43,443 nt of DNA from Actinomyces timonensis DSM 23838 (GCF_000295095.1 NZ_JH806632.1:941393-984835); one strand, 5' to 3'; shown: positions 32,188 through 41,249, counted from the first letter of the stretch. The notes: generated by a model not told the origin, from the letters alone. Program-made: numbers and translations.

Positions 32188-35100
32188 TCAGTGCTCGATG
32201 AGGTCGCGGATCTCGGCCGCGGTCAGGCGCGCCTGCGCCATCCCAGCCGTCCCAACGGCCCCCGCGCCGGCCACCCCCTCGGCCCTGGCCTCCCCTGCGG
32301 CGTCGGCCCCCTCGACGACGCGCTCGAAGAGCTCGGCCTTCTTGGCCTTGAGCGCCATGACCTTCTCCTCGATGGTGCCCGCGGAGACGAGCCGGTAGAC
32401 CATCACCGGCTTGTCCTGGCCGATCCGGTGCGCGCGGTCCACCGCCTGCTCCTCGGTCTGCGGGTTCCACCACGGATCCAGCAGGAACACGTAGTCGGCC
32501 TCCGTGAGGGTGAGCCCGAAGCCACCAGCCTTGAGCGAGATGAGGAAGGCCTGCGCCCCACCGGAGCGGAAGGCCTCGATCACCCCGGCCCGATCCGACG
32601 TCGAGCCGTCCAGGTATGCCGTGGTGATCCCGGCGGCCTCCAGCTCGCCGCGCACCATGCCCAGGTAGCGGGTGAACTGGCTGAAGACGAGCGCCTGGTG
32701 GCCCTCGGCGACCACCGGCTCCAGCTGTTCCAGCAGCGCCTCCACCTTCGCCGAGCGCGCCCGGCGGCCAGGCCGCTTGCCTCCGCGCTTCCCGGAGCCG
32801 CCGTCGCCGTCGCGGCTCTCCCCCTCCGAGCCTTCCTCGTCCTCCAGGAGGGAGGGGTCGAGCGCCATGAGGCGCAGCGTCGTGAGGGATTTCAGGGCGG
32901 TGAAGCGGGATTGGGCGGTGTCGTCCTCCAGCAGGCCGAGGACCTTCTGGCGCTCGCGGGCCAGCCGCTGCTCGTAGGCGCGCCGGTGGGAGGCGGGCAG
33001 CTCGACGTCGATGACCTGCTCGGTCTTGGCCGGCAGATCAGCGGCCACCTGCTCCTTCGTGCGGCGCAGCATGAAGGGGCGGATGCGGGCGCGCAGGCTG
33101 GCGAGCTTGGGGGCCGAGCCGCGCTCGATGGGGCGGCGGAACTCGGCGGTGAAGCGGTCGGGCGAGGGCAGCAGGCCGGGGGCGCTGATCGACAGCAGCG
33201 ACCACAGGTCCGCCAGGGAGTTCTCCATGGGGGTGCCCGTGATCGCGACGGTGGAGGGCGCGCGCAGGCGCCGCACCGCCTTGTAGGTGGCCGAGGTGTG
33301 GTTCTTGACGAACTGGGCCTCGTCGCACACGACCCAGGCGAAGTCGGTGGCGGCGAACTCCTCCTCGCCCAGGCGCACCATCGTGTAGCTCGTGATGAGC
33401 AGGTCCGCGTCGGCGGCCTCCTCGGCCAGGGTGGTGCCGCGCTTGGCAGACGTCCGGGTGATGGCGCGCACGCGCAGCTCGGGGCAGAAGCGCGCCGCCT
33501 GCTCCATCCACGCGCTCACGACGCTCGTGGGCGCGACGACGAGCACGGGCCCCTTCGGCGCCTCCTGTCCCTCGTCCTTCGCGACGGCGGCCGCCTCCCG
33601 ATCCTCCACGAGCCTCTGGACGACGGCGAGCACCTGGACCGTCTTGCCCAGCCCCATGTCGTCGGCGAGGATCCCGCCGAGGCCCACGGCGCGCAGGAGG
33701 TTGAGCCAGCGGTAGCCGTCGAGCTGGTACGGGCGCAGCTCGGCCCGCAGACCGGCCGGTGGCGGGGCCTCCACGAGATCGGTCTCTCCCGGGCTCACTC
33801 CCCCAGCGCCGCTCGCGCCGTCAGCGGCGGCGGCCTCGCCGTCGGCCCCCTCCCCGTTGGCGACGGCCGTGACGGCGAGGAGCCGGGCCACGCCGTCGCG
33901 CCACCGCTCGGCCGCCTCGCCGGGGATGCCGAGGCCCACGAGCTGCTCGTAGTAGCCGGCCTGGAAGGGCGAGACGCGCATGGTGCCGCGCGCGTGGGGG
34001 TCGGCGAGGTCTCGCCCCTCCTCCATGAGGGCGGCAAGGCGGTGGATCTCGGGGCGGTCGATGCTGATGATGGCGCCGGAGTCGATCATGACCTCGGTGG
34101 CCCCGGCGGCGACGGCGGAGATCAGCCGCTCGATGGGCACGTCCTCCTCCCCCACGCGCACCCGGACGCGCAGGGAGAACCAGTCGGGGTTGTCGCCGTC
34201 ATCCTCGGTGACATCGGTGGTGATGAGGGGCGCGTCGTCGACCTCGCGGTAGTCCGGGACGTCCCCGGCGAGCTCGACCTCGAACAGCCCGAGGCCGCGC
34301 AGCACGGGAACGGTGCGGATGATGAAGCGGGCGGTGGCGATGCCGTTGAACTCCTGGCGCCCCCAGGACACGCCGTGCTCGCGGGCCAGGGGGATGAGGG
34401 CCGTGATGATCTCGCGGGCCGCCCGCTGCTCGCCCGGAAGGTCCCGGGCCGCCCGGGGCGGGGAACCATCACCGGCCCCCTCGCCCTGCCCCGCGCTGGC
34501 CGACGGCGTCGCGCCGTCGAGGAGGGCGCCGAGCTCGCCGATGGCCTCCTCGCGGAGCACCTCGCCGCCCGCGCCGAGGTAGCGAATGAGCCAATCCGTG
34601 GTGGCGGCGTGGGTGGCGCCGTCGATGGTCGCCCGCAGGACGGGGCGCAACGTGGCCGGCTCGGGCGCGTGGAGGGTGGCGTCGATGGCGAGGATGGGGA
34701 CGGCGCGCTGGAGGGAGCCGAGGTACTCGGACTCGAAGCGCGCCACGTCCGGTGCCGGGATGACGACCGGCTGGCTGGGGGAGGCGAGGAAGCGGGCGAG
34801 GACCTCGTCGGGCGCGGGCTCCAGGGGCATGAGGACGAGGGAGCCGTCCGGGTTGGTCCAGGCGAAGCCGTGGATCGGGCGCCCCAGTGGCATGAGCTGC
34901 TGGCTCGCCGCCCCGGGCTCGCCGCCGTCGGCGCCCATCGCCTCCAGGCCCTCGACCCCGCGCAGGTCGATGCTCGCGGAGATGACCGCGGCGCCGTCGT
35001 CCTGCCTCATGACATCCACCCCCGCGCGCAGGCCGGGGGCGATGACCACAGGGCGGCCCGCGCGCTGGGCGGTCGTCAGGGTCACACCGGCGTCGACGGC

Positions 35101-35790
35101 GCGGCGCAGGATGGACCAGACTCGGCCGGGGACCTCGTCGAAGCTGACGCGGTCATCCATGTAGTAGAAGCCGCCGGGGGACATGCGGCCGATCTCCTGG
35201 AGGGGGTGGAGGACGGCCTCATCCACCTCCCCGTTCAGGCCTCCCCCGAGCACCTGGGACCAGGCGGCGCCCTTGCGGTTCCAGCCGTTGCGGCCCTCGA
35301 TGAGCGGCAGGAGGCTGAGCGCGCTGGAGTAGCGGCTGCGCATCTCGGGGCCGAAGGAGACCTCGAGGGCCATGACGCGCTGGGGCGCGCGGGTCACGCG
35401 CAGGAGGCGATCGAGCTCGGCCTCCCAGTCCGCCGGGCCGTCCTCCTGGGGGCCGAGCGCCAGCTCGCGGGCCACGATGACGACGGCGACCGTGTGCTTG
35501 CAGTCCTGGCGCACGGGGCAGGAGCAGTTGCCCGCCCAGCGCGGGGCGGTCTCAGGGGCGGTGGTCCCGGTGCCGCCGCGGGCGTAGAGCATGGTCTGGT
35601 AGGCGCGCCCGCCCGAGCCGCGCACCTGGGCCATGATGATGTCCCCGCCGGCCGAGGCGGAGACGGCGCGCACGCGGCCCTCCTCGGCGTAGCGCCTGCC
35701 GCGCATGAAGGCCTGCCCGCCCACCCGGGCGATGATCGCCTCATCGGTGACACGGGCCGGCCAGTCATCCTCGGTGATCTCGCGAGCCAC
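32188..35790 (-). CDS. SWIM zinc-finger SNF2-family DNA-dependent ATPase
   Basis: 1200 aa. An N-terminal SWIM finger CSCPVRQDCKH lies at residues 89-99. A long middle region follows, then the SNF2 core: LRPYQLDGYRWL, DMGLGKT at 711-717, VVAPTSVVSAWMEQ, DEAQ near 825, ITGTPMENSL, and helicase C with ALVFSQFTRYLG, LDGSTSDRAG, LISLKAGGFGLTLTEADYV and QAVDRAHRIGQ. Bacterial SNF2 proteins of this type translocate on DNA and remodel protein-DNA complexes; a role in repair or transcription is inferred. A charged 30-residue low-complexity insertion (SEGESRDGDGGSGKRGGKRP) splits the two lobes. GTG start with TAGGCT six bases upstream, so likely leaderless. Confidence 0.9.
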   Translation of the reverse strand: MAREITEDDWPARVTDEAIIARVGGQAFMRGRRYAEEGRVRAVSASAGGDIIMAQVRGSGGRAYQTMLYARGGTGTTAPETAPRWAGNCSCPVRQDCKHTVAVVIVARELALGPQEDGPADWEAELDRLLRVTRAPQRVMALEVSFGPEMRSRYSSALSLLPLIEGRNGWNRKGAAWSQVLGGGLNGEVDEAVLHPLQEIGRMSPGGFYYMDDRVSFDEVPGRVWSILRRAVDAGVTLTTAQRAGRPVVIAPGLRAGVDVMRQDDGAAVISASIDLRGVEGLEAMGADGGEPGAASQQLMPLGRPIHGFAWTNPDGSLVLMPLEPAPDEVLARFLASPSQPVVIPAPDVARFESEYLGSLQRAVPILAIDATLHAPEPATLRPVLRATIDGATHAATTDWLIRYLGAGGEVLREEAIGELGALLDGATPSASAGQGEGAGDGSPPRAARDLPGEQRAAREIITALIPLAREHGVSWGRQEFNGIATARFIIRTVPVLRGLGLFEVELAGDVPDYREVDDAPLITTDVTEDDGDNPDWFSLRVRVRVGEEDVPIERLISAVAAGATEVMIDSGAIISIDRPEIHRLAALMEEGRDLADPHARGTMRVSPFQAGYYEQLVGLGIPGEAAERWRDGVARLLAVTAVANGEGADGEAAAADGASGAGGVSPGETDLVEAPPPAGLRAELRPYQLDGYRWLNLLRAVGLGGILADDMGLGKTVQVLAVVQRLVEDREAAAVAKDEGQEAPKGPVLVVAPTSVVSAWMEQAARFCPELRVRAITRTSAKRGTTLAEEAADADLLITSYTMVRLGEEEFAATDFAWVVCDEAQFVKNHTSATYKAVRRLRAPSTVAITGTPMENSLADLWSLLSISAPGLLPSPDRFTAEFRRPIERGSAPKLASLRARIRPFMLRRTKEQVAADLPAKTEQVIDVELPASHRRAYEQRLARERQKVLGLLEDDTAQSRFTALKSLTTLRLMALDPSLLEDEEGSEGESRDGDGGSGKRGGKRPGRRARSAKVEALLEQLEPVVAEGHQALVFSQFTRYLGMVRGELEAAGITTAYLDGSTSDRAGVIEAFRSGGAQAFLISLKAGGFGLTLTEADYVFLLDPWWNPQTEEQAVDRAHRIGQDKPVMVYRLVSAGTIEEKVMALKAKKAELFERVVEGADAAGEARAEGVAGAGAVGTAGMAQARLTAAEIRDLIEH

Positions 35791-35802
35791 GGCGGCAGCC
35801 TA
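35791..35802 (-). promoter_or_regulatory. -10 element of the SNF2 gene
   Basis: TAGGCT (minus strand, 35797-35802), six bases, GTG at 35790. No Shine-Dalgarno is present. Confidence 0.5.
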
Positions 35803-35943
35803 CGGCCTGTCGGAGGCCAACACCCGCAGGGTCGCGGCAGGCGGCGCAGCTCGGCCCCCGGCATGGCATCCAGCGAGCATTCCGATGTCATCCCCTCCGA
35901 TCCGCCTCGTGACAGGATGATGCCGTGATGCGATGATGCTCCC

Positions 35944-36177
35944 ATGCGAACCACGCTCGAGATTGACGACCAAGTCCTCGACCTGGCCCGCGAGCGCGCC
36001 CGGCACGAGGGTGTCTCCGTGGGGCGCGCCATCTCAGACCTCGCCCTCCAGGGACTCAAGGGCAGCACGCATCGCCTCAGCAAGCGGGGCGTGCCCGTGT
36101 TCTCTCCCCCGCCTGGGGCAAGCGCCCATGTGGTGACCCCCGAGTTGATCGAGCGATACAGAGATGGCGACCAATAG
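35944..36177 (+). CDS. VapB-type antitoxin
   Basis: 77 aa. MRTTLEIDDQVLDLARERARHEGVSVGRAISDLA is a VapB ribbon-helix-helix-like DNA-binding N-terminus; the remainder includes VPVFSPPPGASAHVVTPELIERYRDGDQ, a toxin-wrapping tail ending in acidic residues. Direct repeats GATGATGC (35916-35923 and 35932-35939) directly before the start may be its operator. Overlaps the toxin gene by 14 bases. Confidence 0.88.
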   Translation: MRTTLEIDDQVLDLARERARHEGVSVGRAISDLALQGLKGSTHRLSKRGVPVFSPPPGASAHVVTPELIERYRDGDQ

Positions 36178-36613
36178 GCGTCAGCTGGTTCGTCTTCTCG
36201 ACGTCAACACGCTCATCGCGCTGTCCCTGACGAACCACGCGCACCACGAGGCAGTATCCACCTGGTTCGACGGCGTCGAGCGCTGGGCGACCTGCTCGAT
36301 CACCCAGTCAGCCTATGTGCGCCTTCTACTCAATCCGAGTGTGACTGGATTCGAGTTGCCCGCACGCGATGTGCTTTCCGCTCTAGCGGAACTCACCTCC
36401 AGCCGGAGGCACGAGTTCTTCGCTGATAATGCTCCCCTGTCCGCTCCTGCGATCAGTCTCGCCAAGCTCTCCGGGCCAAAGCAGGTCACCGACCTCCATC
36501 TCGTGGATCTCGCCGTGAGACATCAAGCGCGGCTGGCCACTGTGGATTCCAGGATGCTCTCCGCCCTCGCGCCCCAGGACCGCGACGCCGTCGAACTGAT
36601 CCCACTCCGGTAG
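36164..36613 (+). CDS. VapC-type PIN-domain toxin
   Basis: 149 aa. Acidic PIN residues: Asp13 (RLLDVNTLIAL), Asp110 and Asp115 (VTDLHLVDLAV) and Asp128 (ATVDSRML). The second position is TQ (CSITQSAYVRLLLNPSV), as in the VapC subgroup with a Thr-Gln at that site. A likely RNase toxin neutralised by the upstream VapB. Second PIN module in the window, not closely similar to the one at 7670. Confidence 0.9.
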   Translation: MATNRRQLVRLLDVNTLIALSLTNHAHHEAVSTWFDGVERWATCSITQSAYVRLLLNPSVTGFELPARDVLSALAELTSSRRHEFFADNAPLSAPAISLAKLSGPKQVTDLHLVDLAVRHQARLATVDSRMLSALAPQDRDAVELIPLR

Positions 36614-36734
36614 GACTACGGGCCCCTGGGTTCCGCAGTTCTCCGGCAGGCGCGCCCGTCCTCTCGCGCTTGTCGTCCGCTGGTAGGAGGACGAATCGGC
36701 TGATCGGCCGAGGCTCGCCGTGAGGCCCCGCCCC

Positions 36735-36746
36735 TAGCCTGGGCTC
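36735..36746 (+). promoter_or_regulatory. -10 element of GPP34 gene 1
   Basis: TAGCCT (36735-36740), six bases, GTG at 36747. No Shine-Dalgarno. Confidence 0.5.
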
Positions 36747-37460
36747 GTGCTGATCGTTGAGTCCCTCCTCCTCCTGCTCACCGAGGACTCGGGCAACCCC
36801 GAGGGCTGGTCGAGCAACAACGACCTCATGCTGCGGGGGGCCCTCCTCTCCGATCTCATGCTGGCTGGCCGGATCGAGGCCGATACCGCCCGTACCACGC
36901 GCCGCCCGCGGATGCGCATCGTCGACACCACCCCCACGGGCCACCCGGTGCTCGACGACGCGCTGGCCGCCCTGTCGGTCAAGAATGGCAAGCGCATCGC
37001 CTCCGCCGTCACCTGGGCCGATCTGCGCGCCCACGACGCCGCCGGGGCGTCCCTCGTCAAAGCGGGCGTTCTGGCCGAGGCCGCCGCCCCCGCGCCCGCC
37101 CTGTCTGCGGACCCCGCGGGCACGAGCGCCATGCCGCCCGCCGTCCTCGCCTTTCCCACACGCGACCCCCGCCCGGAGGCCGAGCTGCGGGAGCGCCTCT
37201 ACGGCGAGATCGCGGGAACCCGCGCAGCGGATGCCGCGGACAGCGCGCTCCTGGCGCTGCTGCAGTCCACTGGCGTCGCCTCGAGGGTGCTGAGCGCCGA
37301 GCGCACGGGCCTGCGCCACTCCGCCCTCGGGCAGCGCATCAAGGAGATCGCCGAGCAGGCCCCCGTCACCGGGGCGATCAGGGAGGCGATCGCCTCGATC
37401 AGCAGCGCCGTCGCCGTCATCGCCGCCCGTACCCGGGGGGTGACCGCCGTCGGGAGATGA
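36747..37460 (+). CDS. GPP34 (GOLPH3-like) family phosphoprotein, paralogue 1
   Basis: 237 aa. LIVESLLLLLTEDSGNPEG, LMLRGALLSDLMLAGRI, DTTPTGHPVLDDALAAL, and a C-terminal LGQRIKEIAEQAPVTGAIREAI helix match the GPP34/GOLPH3 fold. The eukaryotic relative binds PI4P at the Golgi; bacterial members are common in actinobacteria and their role is unknown. Start GTG 36747 is set by the promoter spacing. A terminator at 37500-37534 separates it from paralogue 2, so each copy is probably transcribed alone. Confidence 0.88.
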   Translation: MLIVESLLLLLTEDSGNPEGWSSNNDLMLRGALLSDLMLAGRIEADTARTTRRPRMRIVDTTPTGHPVLDDALAALSVKNGKRIASAVTWADLRAHDAAGASLVKAGVLAEAAAPAPALSADPAGTSAMPPAVLAFPTRDPRPEAELRERLYGEIAGTRAADAADSALLALLQSTGVASRVLSAERTGLRHSALGQRIKEIAEQAPVTGAIREAIASISSAVAVIAARTRGVTAVGR

Positions 37461-37499
37461 GTGATGTGAGCAGGGTCGGTGAGTACGAACCCTAAGATT

Positions 37500-37534
37500 C
37501 CGCCGGGAGGATGAGGGAACCCCGGCGATTTTGT
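37500..37534 (+). terminator. Intrinsic terminator between GPP34 genes 1 and 2
   Basis: CGCCGGG (37501-37507) pairs with CCCGGCG (37521-37527), followed by ATTTTGT. One of few hairpins here with a T-tract. Confidence 0.65.
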
Positions 37535-37536
37535 CA

Positions 37537-37548
37537 TACCGTGTAGCC
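37537..37548 (+). promoter_or_regulatory. -10 element of GPP34 gene 2
   Basis: TACCGT (37537-37542), six bases, ATG at 37549. It lies directly after the terminator T-tract. Confidence 0.5.
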
Positions 37549-38181
37549 ATGCTGATCTCTGAACAGCTGTTCCTGATCCTGAGCGGGAACAGCGGAGGCA
37601 GTGGGGACTGGGCTCTGCGCGGTATCTACGGACTGCGGGGCGCTGTGCTCGCCGACCTCCTCCTCGCTGGCAGACTCGACCTCACCCCGGGTCGGGATCC
37701 CATGATGCGCGTCACCGACGACGCCCCAACTGACAACCCCATCCTCGACTGCGCCCTCTCCCGCCTTCCCTTCGGGGAGAGCATCCGAATCTCCTCGGCC
37801 ATCGGGCGCGGCGACTGCTCGCTTGAGGACGTCATCGCCGAGCATCTCGCCGCGACCCTCCCCGGATCCGACGACGCCGGCGCGCGGGCGGCGGACCCCA
37901 CCGCGGGGCCGGGCGCGGAGGTCGTCGACCGCCTCATCGCTGTCCTCACCGGCGAGCGCCCCGCCACCGCGGCCGACCAGGTGCTGCTATCGATCCTCAA
38001 GGGCCTGGGCATCGGCGGGGTCGTGCTTCCCAGCGAGCGCACGGGCCTGGGCTGGAGCGGCCTGTACCAGCGGGTCAAGGAGATCACGGACATGAATGCC
38101 CCGGGCGAGCCCCTGCGGACCGCCACGGACGCCCTGGCCGCCCTCACGATCATCGTGGCCACTGTCGACGACGATCGCTGA
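37549..38181 (+). CDS. GPP34 family phosphoprotein, paralogue 2
   Basis: 210 aa. MLISEQLFLILSGNSGGSGDW, LRGAVLADLLLAGRLDLTP, DAPTDNPILDCALSRL and LGWSGLYQRVKEITDMNAPGEPLRTATDAL align with paralogue 1 along the whole length, with a moderate identity consistent with old duplication. ATG 37549 was chosen over the in-frame ATG at 37531 because of TACCGT six bases upstream and because it restores the shared MLI N-terminus. No predicted membrane helix. Confidence 0.87.
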   Translation: MLISEQLFLILSGNSGGSGDWALRGIYGLRGAVLADLLLAGRLDLTPGRDPMMRVTDDAPTDNPILDCALSRLPFGESIRISSAIGRGDCSLEDVIAEHLAATLPGSDDAGARAADPTAGPGAEVVDRLIAVLTGERPATAADQVLLSILKGLGIGGVVLPSERTGLGWSGLYQRVKEITDMNAPGEPLRTATDALAALTIIVATVDDDR

Positions 38182-38268
38182 GACACGCCCGCCTGATTCT
38201 CCCTGCTCCCCCTGCGCGACGATGCCGATCTCGTGCCCGAGGATGACAGGCGGGCCGCTCTCCGCGCC

Positions 38269-38280
38269 TACGCTCAAAGC
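38269..38280 (+). promoter_or_regulatory. -10 element of GPP34 gene 3
   Basis: TACGCT (38269-38274), six bases, ATG at 38281. A 9-bp inverted repeat (38187-38195 and 38247-38255, GCCCGCCTG and its complement) lies just upstream. Confidence 0.5.
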
Positions 38281-38940
38281 ATGCTGATCGTCGAGAGACT
38301 GCTCCTCCTCCTGCTCAAGGACTCCGGCTCGCGGGAGGCCCGCGCCAGTTCAATGGCGCCGGTGGCGCTGCGCGCGGCGGTGCTCGTCGACCTCGTTCAG
38401 GCCGGAAGGGTCAGCATCAACGAGGACAAGAAGAAGAGGCTCCACATCATCGACCACTCCCCCACCGGCCACCCCGTCCTTGACGCCGCCCTGGCCGCAC
38501 TGGCGGTCAAGGATGGCAGGCGTGTTGGCACGATCGTGCAGTGGCAAGGCCTGCGGGCCCTGGAGCTCGCCGCCGGTTCATTGACGGCCGCGGGGATCCT
38601 CGATGAGACCAAGGGCGGGCTCTTCAACTGGTTCACCCGCTATCCCACGCTCGACCCCGGCCCGGAGGCCGCGCTGCGGGCCCATCTCGAGGCTGTTGTC
38701 ATGGGCGCGGCCCCTGCCGAAGAGGCGGACGGCGTCCTCCTCGGCGTCCTGCAGGCGATGAACGCGACGCGCATCGTCCTGCCCAAGGAGCACATCGGGC
38801 TGAGCGGGCGCGAGATCAAGCGGCGGATCAAGGAGATCGCCGAGGGAGACCCCGCCAGCACCGCCGTCAAGGCAGCCGTCGATGCGGCGAACGCCGCGGT
38901 GATCGCAGCCGTCACCGCGGCGGTCGCGGCAGCCGGGTGA
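38281..38940 (+). CDS. GPP34 family phosphoprotein, paralogue 3
   Basis: 219 aa. MLIVERLLLLLLKDSGSREA, VALRAAVLVDLVQAGRVSI, HSPTGHPVLDAALAALAVKDG and LSGREIKRRIKEIAEGDPAST match paralogue 1 more closely than paralogue 2. The tail is Ala/Val-rich (AAVDAANAAVIAAVTAAVAAAG) and could lie on a membrane. Start set at 38281 by the -10 spacing and shared N-terminus. Third member of the tandem set. Confidence 0.87.
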   Translation: MLIVERLLLLLLKDSGSREARASSMAPVALRAAVLVDLVQAGRVSINEDKKKRLHIIDHSPTGHPVLDAALAALAVKDGRRVGTIVQWQGLRALELAAGSLTAAGILDETKGGLFNWFTRYPTLDPGPEAALRAHLEAVVMGAAPAEEADGVLLGVLQAMNATRIVLPKEHIGLSGREIKRRIKEIAEGDPASTAVKAAVDAANAAVIAAVTAAVAAAG

Positions 38941-39002
38941 GCCGTTTCCCGGCCCATTCTCGCTCCAGGGACTGACGAGCGCGCCACAATGGAGGCATGC
39001 TC

Positions 39003-40337
39003 ATGCCGTACTCCCCTGCCGCCGAGCCGCTCACCCGCATGGCCGACGGGACCGTCAAGCAGATCAGCCCCTTCACCGGTACGGAGGTGTGGACCGTGCC
39101 CGGGCGCGGGAACCGGCCCATCTCCCACCCTGTCGCCGAGCGCCACCGGCTGGCGCCCGGGGAGCGCGAGCAGGCCTGCGCCTTCTGCTCGGGCCGGTAC
39201 TTGGAGACGCCGCCGGAGAAGTCGCGCGTCGTCGTCGGCGCGGGCGGGGGCTATGAGCGGATCGACGGAGTTCCTGCCTCCGAGCTGTCCGCGACGACCG
39301 CGGAGTTCCGGCGCATCCCCAATCTCTTCGAGATCGTCTCCTTCGACTACTGGCGCGCCAACCATGGCTTCGAGATCCCCGACGCCGCCCGCGAGCGCAT
39401 GGAGGCCTACCTCGCCGATCCGGTGGGGGCCGAGCACGCGTCGTCGATCGCCCGGGCCAAGCTGCGCGCCTCCGGGGCGGACCCGGCCGCCTGGGACGCC
39501 TGGGGGGACACGGAGCGCCGCGCCTACCTGGCCTCGTTCTTCGCCGGGGGGCACGACGTCATCGTGGGCCGGCGCCACTTCACCGATGACGCCGTCGACT
39601 CATCGGGCCTCGCGGGATCGGGGACGCTGAGCGTGGTGGAGCACCGCGCCTACATCCGCCTGGCCGTGGCCGCGATGCATGACCTGTACGAGGCGAACCG
39701 GTGGGTGCGCTATGTGGCGGTCTTCCAGAACTGGCTGCGCCCGGCGGGTGCTTCCTTCGACCACCTGCACAAGCAGCTCGTGGCGATCGACGAGCGCGGG
39801 GTCTCCGCCCAGCTGGAGCTGGAGAAGGTGCGGATGAACCCGAACCTGTACAACGAGATGGCCGTGGACTACGCCGCGTACCAGGGCCTCCTCGTGGCGT
39901 CGAATGAGCACGCGGTGGCCTTCGCCGGCTTCGGGCACCGCTACCCGACGCTGGAGGTGTACTCGACGTCGGCGATCTGCGAGCCGTGGCGGATGAGCCG
40001 CGAGGAGGTCGACGCCGTCGCCGACCTTCTCCACGCGCTGCACGCCGCGACGGGCGCGGAGGTGCCGAGCAATGAGGAGTGGCACCACAAGCCGATCGAC
40101 GTCGACCAGCCCATGCCGTGGCATGTGACGCTGAAGTGGCGGGTCTCCACGCTGGCGGGCTTCGAGGGCGGCACGAAGATCTACCTCAACACCATCGACC
40201 CGTGGAACCTGCGCGATCGTGTGGTGGCACGCCTGGAGGACCTGCGGGCGGACCGCCTCATCGCCCCCATGGCGGTGGGCGACGAGTGCCCGACCACCCC
40301 CAACCGCCTCCTCTACAACCCCGTCCTGAGCAGGTGA
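39003..40337 (+). CDS. DUF4921 family protein (GalT/HIT superfamily-like)
   Basis: 444 aa. RMADGTVKQISPFTGTEVWTVPGRGNRP is the family's start; CAFCSGRYLETPPEKSR has the Cys pair seen in GalT-type zinc sites; FQNWLRPAGASFDHLHKQLVAI provides a histidine-triad-like motif; WHHKPIDVDQPMPWHVTLKWR and NTIDPWNLRDR are conserved near the end. It resembles galactose-1-phosphate uridylyltransferase-like nucleotidyltransferases but the substrate is not known. GGAGG (38991-38995) is at correct distance for ATG 39003; ATG 38997 in the same frame is an alternative with CACAAT six bases upstream. Confidence 0.85.
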   Translation: MPYSPAAEPLTRMADGTVKQISPFTGTEVWTVPGRGNRPISHPVAERHRLAPGEREQACAFCSGRYLETPPEKSRVVVGAGGGYERIDGVPASELSATTAEFRRIPNLFEIVSFDYWRANHGFEIPDAARERMEAYLADPVGAEHASSIARAKLRASGADPAAWDAWGDTERRAYLASFFAGGHDVIVGRRHFTDDAVDSSGLAGSGTLSVVEHRAYIRLAVAAMHDLYEANRWVRYVAVFQNWLRPAGASFDHLHKQLVAIDERGVSAQLELEKVRMNPNLYNEMAVDYAAYQGLLVASNEHAVAFAGFGHRYPTLEVYSTSAICEPWRMSREEVDAVADLLHALHAATGAEVPSNEEWHHKPIDVDQPMPWHVTLKWRVSTLAGFEGGTKIYLNTIDPWNLRDRVVARLEDLRADRLIAPMAVGDECPTTPNRLLYNPVLSR

Positions 40338-40349
40338 GCGGAGCTCGGA

Positions 40350-41213
40350 TTACAGACCCAGGGCTCCGCGCTCGTCGGAGCTGACCCAGCCCGAGCGCTG
40401 CTCCAGGGCCCGGAACCAGCGCGACAGGGCCGGCCAGAAGCTGATCTGGGGGGCCTCGCCGCCGGGGTAGGACTGGCGGCCGCCGTACTCGTAGGCCTGC
40501 ACGGTGGTGAACAGGCGGATGTCGGAGCCGGTCGGCTCGGTGCCGCACAGGAACTGCCCGATGGACACGATCGAGGACAGCGGGGGCAGGTCCACGAGCG
40601 TCATGCCGCCCTCGCGGGAGGGGTGCATGCGTGTGGCGCGGGCGAGCATCGTGTCGACGACGTCGAAGGCAACGAGCACGCCCTGCGCCGCCATGGCCGC
40701 CTCGGCCTCATTCTCGGAGTGGGTGGCGATGGCGTGCCCGCGGTTGATGTGCTCGCCGATCCACTCGTCCCAGGCGTCGGTGGAGTTGCGCCGGTTGAGG
40801 GGGTAGAGCTCTGGGGCGCCCTCGCGGTGCAGCTCCCACCAGGCGGTGGCGAGGTCGAACAGGAGGGTGCCGGAGTCGTCGGAGACGACCTGCCCGGTGG
40901 TGGTGTCGACGAGCGCCGGGACGGTGGGCGGCGGGGTGTAGCCGGGGGTGGTGGCGTAGACCTCCGCCAGGGAGCGCGCGCCCAGGACGGGGTCGGTGCC
41001 GGGCTCGCCGTCGGCGCCGGTGAGCTCCCAGAAGCCGTCCTCGCCGCGGCCATAGCACATGGACAGCGGGATGGCCTCGGTCAGGCCCAGCAGGCGCCGG
41101 GCGATGAGGACCCTGCGCGACCAGGGGCACGACGGCGAGGCGATGAGCCGATAGCGGCCCGCCTCAACGGGTAGATCGTCGGAGGAGAAGCGGTGCGAGG
41201 TGGCGATGGCCAT
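40350..41213 (-). CDS. Glutathione S-transferase-like protein (glutathionyl-hydroquinone reductase type)
   Basis: 287 aa. Thioredoxin-fold N-terminus with YRLIASPSCPWSRRVLIARRLLGL, where SCPW holds the catalytic-type Cys; PTVPALVDTTTGQVVSDDSG is the GST-N cis-Pro and E/DS motif; a helical C-terminal domain includes the DIRLFTTV stretch seen in the YqjG/ECM4 group. Shorter than typical members (about 320-330 aa). Actinobacteria use mycothiol, so the thiol partner is uncertain. ATG 41213 follows AGGGAG. Converges on the DUF4921 gene with a 12-base gap. Confidence 0.82.
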   Translation of the reverse strand: MAIATSHRFSSDDLPVEAGRYRLIASPSCPWSRRVLIARRLLGLTEAIPLSMCYGRGEDGFWELTGADGEPGTDPVLGARSLAEVYATTPGYTPPPTVPALVDTTTGQVVSDDSGTLLFDLATAWWELHREGAPELYPLNRRNSTDAWDEWIGEHINRGHAIATHSENEAEAAMAAQGVLVAFDVVDTMLARATRMHPSREGGMTLVDLPPLSSIVSIGQFLCGTEPTGSDIRLFTTVQAYEYGGRQSYPGGEAPQISFWPALSRWFRALEQRSGWVSSDERGALGL

Positions 41214-41249
41214 GAAGGACTCCCTGTGCTCTGTGCGCGTGCGATGGCA

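Noticed and set aside
31954-35928. 1324-aa plus-strand ORF opposite the SNF2 gene
   Set aside because: Shadow of a GC-rich gene: composition is Gly/Ala/Arg/Asp-rich with no domain, and the opposite strand has full SNF2 motifs.
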